The notes under the pieces: generated by a model | What the model was told of the DNA's origin: nothing | The model's input: the letters and a program-made list of their open reading frames with translations, nothing else | Database searches by the model: none | NCBI GenBank assembly: GCA_965216695.1 | Contig: OZ244212.1 | Coordinates: 2,418,001 to 2,482,000, forward strand | DNA from: G965216695 sp965216695 | GTDB taxonomy: Bacteria > Pseudomonadota > Gammaproteobacteria > Pseudomonadales > Azotimanducaceae | Reading direction: 5' to 3' | DNA length: 64,000 bases | Translations under genes and position numbers: made by a program | Shown: piece by piece, positions 1-8,177 of the stretch | Position numbering within the stretch: position 1 is the stretch's first letter | Layout of the letters: each line of letters starts with the position of its first letter

Positions 1-2
1 TA

Positions 3-1070
3 CGTAAACGATTGCAGGTTACCGGCGACCTACCCGCCGAACCCGCTTCCGTCGAACAACCGCCATCGTCAACAGCTGGCGCAGATCAGATATCTGACCC
101 TGATCGGGTTTTCGACGATCATGTCGATGCCGCCGTCAAGGCGTTCCAGAAACGCCACGGGCTCGAACCCGACGGTCGCATTGGCCCACAAACGCTGCGC
201 GCCCTCAATCGAGGCGCCGAAGACAAGGTGCGCACCCTGGAACTGAATATCGCCCGCTGGCAACGCTTGCCGGAGACCGGTGCGGATGCCTTCATCTTCG
301 TGAACATCCCCGAATACCGCCTGCGGATCCACCAGCGCAACGAAGTCGTACATAGCGCCCGGGTCGTCGTTGGCAAGCGGCGTCATCAGACGCCGGAAAT
401 GACCGACTCGCTGGAGTACATGGTCGTGAATCCGTACTGGCACATCCCCACCAGCATTGCGACCCGCGAGATCGTTCCGAAACTGCTGGTCTCGCCCGAG
501 TACCTGACCCAACAACATATGGAAGTAGTGGGCGATGCGGGTACCATCGCGGCCGACAGCATTGCGTGGGATTCATTTCAAGACGCTACCACTCTGCCGT
601 TTCGTCTGCGCCAGAAGCCCGGTGCGCACAACGCGCTCGGCCGAATCAAATTCATCTTCCCGAACGCGTACAGCGTCTATATCCACGACACCCCGTCCAA
701 GGCCCTTTTCGACACCCCGCGGCGGGCGTACAGCCACGGGTGCGTACGTGTGGAAGATCCAACCGAACTCGCCGCCGCCATTCTGGCTTTGCAGCCGGAC
801 GCGGGCCGGCACGACATCGACGCCGCGCTGGCGAACGGACAAACGAGCAAGGTATCGCTTTCTACCCCGCTCGCGGTACAGATCGCTTATCTCACCGCGC
901 GGGTCGACGCGGACACGACCTACTTCTACGATGACATCTATCGCAAAGACGCCAGAGACCGCGCCGCCTTTGGACTGGACGATCCGAGCCACATTGACCC
1001 GACCGCGCCGACAACGACGGACGATGCCGATCCGCAACTGCTTGCCGGCGGCGTCGCGGCAGCACGCTGA
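3..1070 (+). CDS. L,D-transpeptidase (YcbB/LdtD-like), 5' end missing
   Basis: The reading frame is open to the left edge of the window, so the N-terminus, including any signal peptide, is outside it. Counting from the TTG at position 12, residues about 35-68 form a peptidoglycan-binding domain 1 (AFQKRHGLEPDGRIGPQT). Residues about 92-265 form a YkuD catalytic domain with the motif SHGCVRV at 241-247, Cys244 being the expected nucleophile, and an upstream IHDTP segment. Enzymes of this family make 3-3 (meso-DAP to meso-DAP) cross-links in the periplasmic peptidoglycan. The next gene is a MepK-like peptidase, an arrangement that recalls ldtD-ycbK in Escherichia coli. The family call is secure; the choice of LdtD over other Ldt paralogues is an inference from domain order and neighbour. 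Confidence 0.88.
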   Translation, partial: RKRLQVTGDLPAEPASVEQPPSSTAGADQISDPDRVFDDHVDAAVKAFQKRHGLEPDGRIGPQTLRALNRGAEDKVRTLELNIARWQRLPETGADAFIFVNIPEYRLRIHQRNEVVHSARVVVGKRRHQTPEMTDSLEYMVVNPYWHIPTSIATREIVPKLLVSPEYLTQQHMEVVGDAGTIAADSIAWDSFQDATTLPFRLRQKPGAHNALGRIKFIFPNAYSVYIHDTPSKALFDTPRRAYSHGCVRVEDPTELAAAILALQPDAGRHDIDAALANGQTSKVSLSTPLAVQIAYLTARVDADTTYFYDDIYRKDARDRAAFGLDDPSHIDPTAPTTTDDADPQLLAGGVAAAR

Positions 1071-1086
1071 GCTCACAGGAAAAGTT

Positions 1087-2076
1087 GTGCGGTTGAGTCC
1101 GGACAGGTCGACAGCCCGGCGAACAAGGGGCTCGGCGGGTGCCAACGGGTTGTACCGCACGAGTTTTCTCGTGCTTCTGCTATGTTGCGCAACCGGCGCG
1201 GCGCGCGCCAGCACGGAGATAACAGCCAACGGCACCACTCTCGCCGCGTCCGTGCATTCCCTTTACGTGGAGCCAGGCGAACCGGTGGTGTTTCGAAGCT
1301 ACGCGACCGATGCCGATGCGTCACTTACGGTGAGCGCCGGTGACGGTACCTTGGTGCAAAGCAGCGATCATTTGTGGCTGTTTCAGCCGTCCGAAAACCG
1401 CGACGTCTCCACGCTGAAGGTAACGACACGGCACGCGCGACATCAGGTGAACGTACTGCAGCTTACGCCGCTCGCCGAAGGACAACATGCGCTCGACAAC
1501 TTCGCCGTAGGCGCGTATCCGGCTGCGTCAGCGTCTCCGGACCCGAGGCACTACCAACCACCGCCCGGCTTGCTGAAGGTTACGCAACGTACCGCCGGCG
1601 TGCGCCTGTCACCGAACCTGCGGCTGGGCCAGTTTCTGTGCAAGCAGCAAGGCGGCTGGCCCAAGTATCTGTACGTACAACCTCGCCTGGTGGAGGCGCT
1701 GGAACACATCCTCACCGCGTTGGCGGCAAAAGGGTTTCCATCCAGTGCAGTAACGATCATGAGCGGATACCGCACTCCACAGTACAACGCGGGCCTCGGC
1801 AATGTGCCGTACAGCCGGCATCTGTACGGAGACGCCGCCGATTTCTATATCGACCGGGATGGCGACGGACAGATGGACGACCTCGACCGAAATGGCCGAG
1901 TAGAGCTGGCCGATGCACTCTGGCTGCTGAAACTGCTGGAAGCCGAGAGCCGAACCGCGTATTTCGCGCATCTGCAGGGCGGTATGAGTGCCTACCCGGC
2001 GACCAAAGCGCACGGGCCCTTCGTGCACCTGGATACCCGGGGTAAAGCCGCACGCTGGGGCGCGCACCCGGATTGA
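1087..2076 (+). CDS. MepK/YcbK-like M15 family murein peptidase (DUF882)
   Basis: This is a predicted exported zinc peptidase of about 329 residues. I choose the GTG at 1087 because AGGA lies 7 nt upstream; a TTG at 1150 would give a more compact signal peptide (YRTSFLVLLLCCATGAARAS). The C-terminal half carries the M15 zinc motif SRHLYGDAADFYID (His245, Asp252) and HGPFVHLD (His309, His314). E. coli MepK (YcbK) cleaves 3-3 cross-links, the product of the transpeptidase encoded just upstream, so the two genes form a plausible make-and-break pair. The N-terminal 130 residues are an extra, unassigned region. An acidic loop, DRDGDGQMDDLDRNG, follows the first zinc motif and resembles a calcium-binding loop. 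The gap to the upstream stop is 16 nt, which suggests an operon. Confidence 0.8.
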   Translation: MRLSPDRSTARRTRGSAGANGLYRTSFLVLLLCCATGAARASTEITANGTTLAASVHSLYVEPGEPVVFRSYATDADASLTVSAGDGTLVQSSDHLWLFQPSENRDVSTLKVTTRHARHQVNVLQLTPLAEGQHALDNFAVGAYPAASASPDPRHYQPPPGLLKVTQRTAGVRLSPNLRLGQFLCKQQGGWPKYLYVQPRLVEALEHILTALAAKGFPSSAVTIMSGYRTPQYNAGLGNVPYSRHLYGDAADFYIDRDGDGQMDDLDRNGRVELADALWLLKLLEAESRTAYFAHLQGGMSAYPATKAHGPFVHLDTRGKAARWGAHPD

Positions 2077-2080
2077 GCAT

Positions 2081-3265
2081 TCAGTCAGGCAGTCCGAGGA
2101 CCCGCTTTGCAATGATGTTCCGCTGAATCTCGTTACTGCCGCTATAAATCGACGCGGCACGGTAGTACAACCAGCGTTTGGTGACGTCGATGTCGTCCGC
2201 GTCGAAGACGCCCTCACTTGGCGCCGCACCGAATCCGTTGAAGCCCCCGAGGCGTGTCGTCAGATCGTAGTAGGCCTGCTGAAGTTCGCTGCCATACACC
2301 TTGAAGATGGACGTTACCGGACCCGGCGTTCCACCGTCGGATTCGGCAACCGCGCGCCGCTGGGTCAACCGGAACGCGTGGCGATTGAGCTCGTAGCCGA
2401 GCACCTCGTTGCGTATGGCGGGATCAGCTAATCGCCCCTGATCCTCGCCCAACGAACGGCGGGCTGCAGCCACCACGCTTGTTTCGGCACCGCCCGCCCC
2501 CCCGGCCACGAGCGATTCCATGCCCGAGCGTTCGTGTTGAAGTAAGCGCTTACCAACTGTCCAGCCCTTGTTGAGTTCGCCAACTAGGTCATCTTTGCGC
2601 GCTACCGCATCGTCAAAAAAGGTTTCATTGAATGGCGATTCACCGCTGATCAATCGAATCGGCTTCACGGTGACGCCCGGTTGGTCCATCTCCAGCAGCA
2701 GGAAACTGATGCCGAGGTGTTTCGGCGCATCCGGGTCGGTGCGCACCAGAATGAACATCCAGTCGGCATGTTGTGCCCCGGACGTCCAGATCTTCTGGCC
2801 ATTGATCAGAAAGTGGTCGCCCTTGTCGTCGGCTCGAGTCCGCAGACTCGCCAGGTCGCTGCCCGACCCCGGTTCGCTGTAGCCCTGACACCACTCGACC
2901 TCCGCGCGGGCAATGCGCGGCAGATGCCTGCGTTTCTGCGCTTCGGTGCCGAATTCCAACAGCGTTGGCCCGATCATGCTCGTGCCGAAGCTCGATAGCG
3001 CCGGCCGCGCGGATATCCGGCGCATCTCTTCGAGCAGCACCAGATACTCGTTGCGGTCGAGGCCCCCGCCACCGTATTCCACGGGCCAGCTCGGAACGGT
3101 CCACCCCTTCTCGATCATGCGGTCGAGCCACACGCGGGTATCGGGATCACGAATGGGAATCTTGCTGGCGCCGTTGGATACCGGACCCGGTCCCCGCGCG
3201 CCTTCGGGGCAGTTTGCCTGCAGCCAGGCGCGCGTTTCCGCGCGAAACGTATCAAGATTCGCCAT
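2081..3265 (-). CDS. Acyl-CoA dehydrogenase
   Basis: A FAD flavoenzyme of about 394 residues that should oxidise an acyl-CoA to the trans-2-enoyl-CoA and pass electrons to ETF. The order is the usual one: helical N-terminal domain (residues 1-120), central beta domain with the family signature around WCQGYSEPGSGSDLASLRTR, and a C-terminal helical domain ending in GSNEIQRNIIAKRVLGLP. The start is the ATG at 3265 (MANLDTFRAETRAWL), preceded by AGGAGA at 7 nt; an upstream in-frame start would add 21 residues that do not look like this family. The gene ends 4 bases from the convergent MepK-like gene. The substrate cannot be told from the sequence, and no ETF, thiolase or CoA ligase gene lies nearby. 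Confidence 0.92.
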   Translation of the reverse strand: MANLDTFRAETRAWLQANCPEGARGPGPVSNGASKIPIRDPDTRVWLDRMIEKGWTVPSWPVEYGGGGLDRNEYLVLLEEMRRISARPALSSFGTSMIGPTLLEFGTEAQKRRHLPRIARAEVEWCQGYSEPGSGSDLASLRTRADDKGDHFLINGQKIWTSGAQHADWMFILVRTDPDAPKHLGISFLLLEMDQPGVTVKPIRLISGESPFNETFFDDAVARKDDLVGELNKGWTVGKRLLQHERSGMESLVAGGAGGAETSVVAAARRSLGEDQGRLADPAIRNEVLGYELNRHAFRLTQRRAVAESDGGTPGPVTSIFKVYGSELQQAYYDLTTRLGGFNGFGAAPSEGVFDADDIDVTKRWLYYRAASIYSGSNEIQRNIIAKRVLGLPD

Positions 3266-3580
3266 CGTTGTTCTCCTGTCTCCCGTTCCCGGATTAGAAA
3301 CCGTGACGCTTTTCCCAATGTACACCAAGGCTCCCTAAGCGCCGAACGCTCAGGTTTCCGCCACGGCACATTCCGCCGCGCTACGGCAGTTTCACGAAGC
3401 GCTGCACAATCGTGTGATGCGCAGGAATTTTATATATTTTTCAGTGTCTTACGTTATGAGTCCGGCAGAATGAGATAACGGATACGGGATGGCACGGGAT
3501 CTGCATCGCTGACACAAGGGACACGGACATTCCTTGGATGCAGTACCAGCGAACGATCGTTGGAGATCAAGGAGAACGCC
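3266..3580. other. Divergent intergenic region
   Basis: A 315-base gap between the minus-strand acyl-CoA dehydrogenase and the plus-strand small gene at 3581. It must hold both promoters. An AT-rich patch at about 3426-3441 (ATTTTATATATTTTTCAG) is the only obvious promoter-like element. I see no RNA gene, riboswitch or terminator in it. Confidence 0.4.
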
Positions 3581-3919
3581 ATGCACGCAAACGTTCTGAT
3601 GACTTCGGCGCAACTGCGCCGCGAAAACCGACGTTTCCGCAATTCGCGCGGCGTCAGCCGCAACAACGCCGCAGACGGCTTCCGACCGGCGTTTCGAGAC
3701 GACGCCACCGGCCGGGTAGAACTCTGCCGTTTCGCCGACGGTCGGCCAGCGCCGATGCATCTGCTTGAAGGTGCACCCGACGAGTGGGTAGAGAGCCGTG
3801 GTGCGGGTGGCCGCGTCATCGCGCTGATCGCGTCGATCACATCAGGGTTCGTCAAGCGCGGACGGTTCTACACGCGTTCTGAAGCCGCCAGCGCAACACG
3901 CGGCACGCAGCGGGCTTGA
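3581..3919 (+). CDS. Hypothetical protein, small and basic
   Basis: A protein of 112 residues that I do not recognise. The start ATG at 3581 has an excellent ribosome binding site (AAGGAGAA, spacing 4-7), the best reason to believe the gene. The N-terminus is rich in Arg and Asn (MHANVLMTSAQLRRENRRFR); the middle reads RVELCRFADGRPAPMHLLEG, and a short hydrophobic stretch (VIALIASITSGFV) sits near residue 87. There are no Cys pairs or catalytic signatures, no signal peptide and no confident membrane helix. It is a single gene between a divergent and a convergent neighbour, so context gives no clue to its job. A minus-strand frame across 3454-3855 is the alternative, but it lacks a comparable ribosome binding site. 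Confidence 0.6.
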   Translation: MHANVLMTSAQLRRENRRFRNSRGVSRNNAADGFRPAFRDDATGRVELCRFADGRPAPMHLLEGAPDEWVESRGAGGRVIALIASITSGFVKRGRFYTRSEAASATRGTQRA

Positions 3920-3934
3920 GGTCAACGCGTCGTC

Positions 3935-5389
3935 TCAGAATCCTCCCCTGGTTCTGAACCCACCCCGCGAGCTACTGCCCCCGCCGCGCGGAATGCGGAA
4001 TCCGCCGCGGCCACCGGGCCAGTGCCACGGACTACCCCTGCGGCGGGACGAACGTGTCCGGCGTTGCGGAAAGCCCCCGCTGCCGAAATCCGGCCAGGCA
4101 CCGCCCACATCACGGTAGCGCTGCTGCCGTTTCAACACGTCCCACAGAACGCTGCCTCGCACGCCACCACGCAGAAATTCGTTCAACATCATCATGATCA
4201 ACTGCTCGTTGCCGAACGACGACCGCAGGTCGTCGAACCGGCGCCTTTTAAACCGACGGCGCACGTCTTCCAGTTCTTTCAAGCGTTCGAGGTGCGCCGC
4301 ATGCAGCCTGCGATGCTCGGATAGCTGTTCCTGTATAACCCGGTCCTGATGGCGCAGATCCTCCAGTTCGCGGACCAACGCGTCGTCTTCCGTTGTGAGC
4401 GTACGGCGGGCACGCCCGTCCAATTCGCGTACGGGCATGCGCTGCATGGATTCCGTGAGAAGCCCCACACTCTGTTTTATGTATTCGTCCTCGCCGGCAA
4501 CGAAGGTGCCATGCCGCGCGCGCAGTTGCTGAAGCTCGTTCTCCTGGCGCTCGAGCGCGTCGTCCAACTCATCCTGCTGGTGCTCCATCTTGGCCAGAAC
4601 TTCCTGCGCGTCGAGCACACCCATGGCTTCCGCGTGGGCGTTCTCGATATCCTGCAGCTGCTCGAGTTCATCCTCGGCCAGATCCTTCACCTGCTCGACG
4701 TGCTGCGCTAGCCGCTTAGGAATCTCAGTCAGCATCCAGTAGTTGCGGCGCGCCGTTTCGTAGTCGATCAGCCGCGCCACCCACGCATCCATGGTGCGCG
4801 CAAACGCGCCTGCCTTGTAGTCCAGCGTGCCATAGTGTCGGCTCCACAGATATTCGAACAACGCATCTTCGCGAAACGGCCTTCCTTTCTCTTCTTGAAC
4901 CGCTTCCGCCTGTGCGAGCTTTTCCTCCGCATGCGATACAACGGATTCCGCATCGCGAGTTCGTTCGAGCTGCGCAAGGTATGCCGCGTCCTGATCGAGG
5001 CTTTCCTGTGTTTGGGCTTCCAGCTCCGCGACGCGTTTGGCAGCGTCGTCCACATCACGATGCGCGCTCTTCCGTCGATCCTCCAGCTCGGCGAGTTCGT
5101 GCTGATTCTGCTCGATCTCGGACTCGAGCAGCTCAATTGCTTGCTCGCGTTCGTCCAGAAGCTGCTTTGCCCGGTGATCGGCGCTGTCGAGCGAGTCTAT
5201 GAACTCACCCTGTTCGAGCAGGTCCAGGCGCATCGCCGCAAGCTCCTTCAGCGCACGCGCTTGAGACCTTCGATTGCTTGCTAAGGATTCCGACGACCAG
5301 TTGAGGTCGCTGTCCAGACGGTCCATCTCCGAGCGCGCGGTTCGCAGTGCGCCGTCGATCTCACTCAATGTGCGTTGACCGGAAAGCAC
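3935..5389 (-). CDS. Long coiled-coil protein with an RGG-rich C-terminal tail
   Basis: A protein of about 484 residues, last gene of a three-gene minus-strand operon. I choose the GTG at 5389, one base after the upstream stop and preceded by GGAG at 7 nt; an ATG at 5413 overlapping the upstream gene is the alternative. Residues about 20-400 are almost wholly heptad-like, charged helix (for example LLDEREQAIELLESEIEQNQ), indicating long coiled coils. The last 80 residues switch to a Gly/Arg/Ser-rich tail with repeated RGGF and GGRGGF units. No enzyme motif is visible. I do not recognise a characterised family. With the two upstream genes it probably forms part of one envelope or cytoskeletal assembly, which is inference from operon structure only. 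Confidence 0.75.
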   Translation of the reverse strand: MLSGQRTLSEIDGALRTARSEMDRLDSDLNWSSESLASNRRSQARALKELAAMRLDLLEQGEFIDSLDSADHRAKQLLDEREQAIELLESEIEQNQHELAELEDRRKSAHRDVDDAAKRVAELEAQTQESLDQDAAYLAQLERTRDAESVVSHAEEKLAQAEAVQEEKGRPFREDALFEYLWSRHYGTLDYKAGAFARTMDAWVARLIDYETARRNYWMLTEIPKRLAQHVEQVKDLAEDELEQLQDIENAHAEAMGVLDAQEVLAKMEHQQDELDDALERQENELQQLRARHGTFVAGEDEYIKQSVGLLTESMQRMPVRELDGRARRTLTTEDDALVRELEDLRHQDRVIQEQLSEHRRLHAAHLERLKELEDVRRRFKRRRFDDLRSSFGNEQLIMMMLNEFLRGGVRGSVLWDVLKRQQRYRDVGGAWPDFGSGGFPQRRTRSSRRRGSPWHWPGGRGGFRIPRGGGSSSRGGFRTRGGF

Positions 5390-5390
5390 G

Positions 5391-6311
5391 CTACCACTCC
5401 GTAATCGCGGCACCCGTGGTGCGCACGCGATATTCCGGATCGAGCCGGCCGCGGGTTTTGGTGCCGACGATGTCGTCCTGAATGATGCCGTCGTCCCGCT
5501 TGTCTGCTGCGACGGCTTCGAACGTGTCCTCGTCCACCCTGAGCCCCCAGGACGACACCAGATGAGCCCGCCCGTCTTCCTCGTTCTCGATCATCACCAG
5601 TTTGCGGGAATAGTCCGGCGCCACCGCTTCCACAATGAGATAGTAGTTGCGCGCGCCCGGATTGTTGGGGGGTACGCGCCACACACCGGAGAGCTGATTG
5701 GGTCGCGATACGATCTGAATCTTGTACTCATTCTTCAGCTGTTCCAGAAGCGAACGCATGTCGCCGTGCAGCGCCCTCGCACGTTCGAGATCGTCCGCCT
5801 TCAACGCGCTACGCGCGTCCTTCAGAAGCGTCTGTGCGCGATCGATCACCGCCCGTTCGTCTGACTCTTTGACCAGCTCCCCGAATGTGTTGCTCAGTCG
5901 ATCCGGAAGCGCCGCCCGGACGCGAGTATCTGGCAACGTAACCAACATGTAGTAGGCAGCCCAGAGAACACCTAGTAGCACCGTGATAGCAACAAGCGGT
6001 TTCAACCAACTGGCGCGGTTGATGTACAGATGCGCAAGCTTTATCGACAGCCCGGTGGTCGGTGGCTGGTAACTGAACCGGTCTTCTTCGAGCGCAAGCA
6101 CACCGGCGGTTAACACCGAATCCGGCACGTCAATGCCCTGCGACCGGTAGATATCGCGCAGCCGCTCGATCATCTGAGCGCGGCGCTCCTCAGCATTGAG
6201 TTCTCGGTCAACAATATCCTGTTGATGACGCAGCGTATCCACCACGTCCATCGCCAGCATCAGGTCTTCCAGAGGCGCAGGCTTAGTCGTTGCCGCTGCT
6301 TCGTCGGTCAC
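5391..6311 (-). CDS. DUF6384-like single-pass membrane protein
   Basis: A protein of 306 residues. The N-terminal 90 residues (LEDLMLAMDVVDTLRHQQ, then MIERLRDIYRSQGIDVPDSV) resemble the DUF6384 type of cytoplasmic helical domain as I remember it. One strong membrane helix follows at about residues 102-122 (WLKPLVAITVLLGVLWAAYY). After a helical stretch, the C-terminal half, about residues 200-306, looks like a beta-rich extracytoplasmic domain (YYLIVEAVAPDYSRKLVMIE). It is the middle gene of the operon running from 7518 to 3935, with 34 bases to the gene before it and essentially none to the gene after it. The molecular role is unknown. The topology is predicted from hydrophobicity only. Confidence 0.75.
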   Translation of the reverse strand: MTDEAAATTKPAPLEDLMLAMDVVDTLRHQQDIVDRELNAEERRAQMIERLRDIYRSQGIDVPDSVLTAGVLALEEDRFSYQPPTTGLSIKLAHLYINRASWLKPLVAITVLLGVLWAAYYMLVTLPDTRVRAALPDRLSNTFGELVKESDERAVIDRAQTLLKDARSALKADDLERARALHGDMRSLLEQLKNEYKIQIVSRPNQLSGVWRVPPNNPGARNYYLIVEAVAPDYSRKLVMIENEEDGRAHLVSSWGLRVDEDTFEAVAADKRDDGIIQDDIVGTKTRGRLDPEYRVRTTGAAITEW

Positions 6312-6345
6312 GTCGCGTAACTCGCGCTGGGCGTGCAGACAGGTC

Positions 6346-7518
6346 TTAGTTGAGTCCCGAGGGCGGCGGCAACGTATTTCCCTGTTGTATCAGGCGCGCA
6401 AGCCGTTGCTTGCCCTCCTCCACCGCATCGCGAATTTCTTCTGCATTGCGCGTCGATAGCACTCGCATTTCCTCGATGATCTCCCGGGACCGGGCCTGGA
6501 AGTTAACGACGGAATCCACGAGTTTTTTCACCGCATCTGCCCGAATTGTAGGTCCGTAACCGGCTTCTACCGCGGCCTCCTGCACCTTTCCTCCGATATC
6601 GGCAAGGTCTTCCAGACTCTTGCTCACACCTTCCTTCATTGCTTCCAGCGTCTTCGTACTCTCATGGAGTCCGAACAAGCCGGTGAATGACGCCGACAGC
6701 GCGGTTAATACCGTCTCGTTGGTACCGAAAAACGTGATCGCCTGTTTGTAGACCCGTTCCTTCGCGCTGGTAGTTTGAAGCAACCGGGTCATTACAACTT
6801 CCGATGTGTTGTAGCTGACCGTTAGATTGTCCGACAGGTCTTTCGCTATCTGGTACCGGTCTTCGGTCTGCTGCAACGCACGCAATTTCTCGTCGCGCGC
6901 GAGTTCGAGCCGTGCGCGAGCGGCCAGATCATCCCCGGTGAACGCGTCTACTTCCGCCATTGCGCCTTCCAGCGTCTGCTTCGCCGCACCCCATTCGGCC
7001 TCCGCTTTCTCCAGCACATCCAGCGCGAAAATTTCTGCTTCCTTCATGGCCCCGCGAAAATCCTGGTACGCATTTAAAATGAGCGTTTCGCGTTCAATCT
7101 GATCCTTGGAGTCTGCGGCCACTTCCAGGTAGGTTTCCTTGATGTCATCGAAGCGCGACGCAATATCGCCTCGAGTCACCTTCATCCAGACATTGGCGAT
7201 TCGTTCGAACGTATCGATCTTGCCGTCTTCTACCTGCTCGACCATGTTTTTCGCATCTTCGCGAATACTGTTGAACGCATCCGTAATGTCTTCGTAGCGC
7301 TCGCCCAGACGCATGGAGCTGACCTGTTCGCGAACCACTTCATTAAACACGGACGCCTGGCTCAACGTGCGCGCGATCAACGCCACCTTGTCTTCGTCCA
7401 GCGACGTCAGGCGATCGAGCAGCGCGACGATCGGCGCTTCTTCGGGTTTTTCCGGCATGAGTCCGAGATCCCGCAGCTGCGTCATCGCGCGATCCAGATA
7501 CTGGAAGGTGCTGGCCAT
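6346..7518 (-). CDS. Helical coiled-coil protein of unknown function, operon leader
   Basis: A protein of 390 residues, nearly all predicted alpha helix, rich in Glu, Ala and Leu, without a signal peptide or a clear membrane helix. A mildly hydrophobic stretch, FFGTNETVLTALSASFTGLF, occurs around residue 255. The overall look is similar to TelA/YceH-type tellurite-resistance neighbours and to proteins loosely annotated as cell surface proteins, but I cannot identify a signature. It is the first gene of the three-gene minus-strand operon with the DUF6384-like membrane protein and the RGG-tailed coiled-coil protein. A plausible reading is a cytoplasmic helical protein that works with the membrane protein downstream. 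The start ATG at 7518 begins MASTFQYLDRAMTQLRDLGL. Confidence 0.72.
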   Translation of the reverse strand: MASTFQYLDRAMTQLRDLGLMPEKPEEAPIVALLDRLTSLDEDKVALIARTLSQASVFNEVVREQVSSMRLGERYEDITDAFNSIREDAKNMVEQVEDGKIDTFERIANVWMKVTRGDIASRFDDIKETYLEVAADSKDQIERETLILNAYQDFRGAMKEAEIFALDVLEKAEAEWGAAKQTLEGAMAEVDAFTGDDLAARARLELARDEKLRALQQTEDRYQIAKDLSDNLTVSYNTSEVVMTRLLQTTSAKERVYKQAITFFGTNETVLTALSASFTGLFGLHESTKTLEAMKEGVSKSLEDLADIGGKVQEAAVEAGYGPTIRADAVKKLVDSVVNFQARSREIIEEMRVLSTRNAEEIRDAVEEGKQRLARLIQQGNTLPPPSGLN

Positions 7519-7757
7519 CTGTGTCCCCCGATCATTGTTGGTATGAGCCGATAATAGGGCCTATTGCGCGACTTTGGGAAGGTTGAAATTGCGCGCGCAT
7601 TACGGCTGTACGTCCCAACGACCGGGAAAACGTGCGCAATCCCCGTGACGCATATAACAAAACGGACAAATAGGGTCACATAGGGCGCGGGACCGCATTT
7701 CAACGCCACGGCACCTGCTCTAGACTGCGCGTCTCCAAAAATTGCTGGAACAACACC

Positions 7758-8087
7758 ATGGCAGGTAAATTCGAACTGTATAAGGACAAAGCAGGAAAGT
7801 TCCGCTTTCGTCTGAAGGCATCCAACGGTGAAATCATCCTGGCAAGCCAGGGATACGCATCCAAAGCAGGCGCCAGAAAGGGCATTGCATCCGTGCAGAA
7901 ACACTCCCGACAGCGCGACTGCTTCAAGGTCAGTACCACGCGGGCCAACAAACACCGCTTCAATCTGGTTGCCAACAACGGTAAGACAGTGGCCACCAGC
8001 GAAAGCTATTCATCCAAAGTTGCCTGTGGCAACGGCATCAAATCAGTGCAACGGCACGCACCCAAAGCCAAGGTGCTCGCTGCCTGA
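7758..8087 (+). CDS. YegP-family protein, two DUF1508 repeats
   Basis: A small basic protein of 109 residues built of two copies of the DUF1508 unit. The first (residues 1-55) has GKFELYKDKAGKFRFRLKAS and SQGYASKAGARKGIASVQKH; the second (56-105) has FKVSTTRANKHRFNLVANNG and SESYSSKVACGNGIKSVQRH. Tandem DUF1508 proteins such as E. coli YegP are widespread, but their biochemical role is not established. The start ATG at 7758 lies just after GGAACAACACC, with no strong Shine-Dalgarno sequence. It is a lone gene, followed by a hairpin at 8102-8128. Confidence 0.88.
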   Translation: MAGKFELYKDKAGKFRFRLKASNGEIILASQGYASKAGARKGIASVQKHSRQRDCFKVSTTRANKHRFNLVANNGKTVATSESYSSKVACGNGIKSVQRHAPKAKVLAA

Positions 8088-8101
8088 TCCAAACTGTCTG
8101 A

Positions 8102-8128
8102 TGAGCGCCGGTTCCATCCCGGCGCTCA
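8102..8128 (+). terminator. Hairpin after the YegP-like gene
   Basis: A perfect 10-bp stem (TGAGCGCCGG and CCGGCGCTCA) with a 7-nt loop lies 14 bases after the stop codon. There is no T-run behind it, so it is either a weak terminator or a 3'-end stabilising hairpin. Confidence 0.55.
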
Positions 8129-8177
8129 CTGATCCAGCCATGTGCACGCCGCAGCCTTATGCTAGCATCCGCGCACC

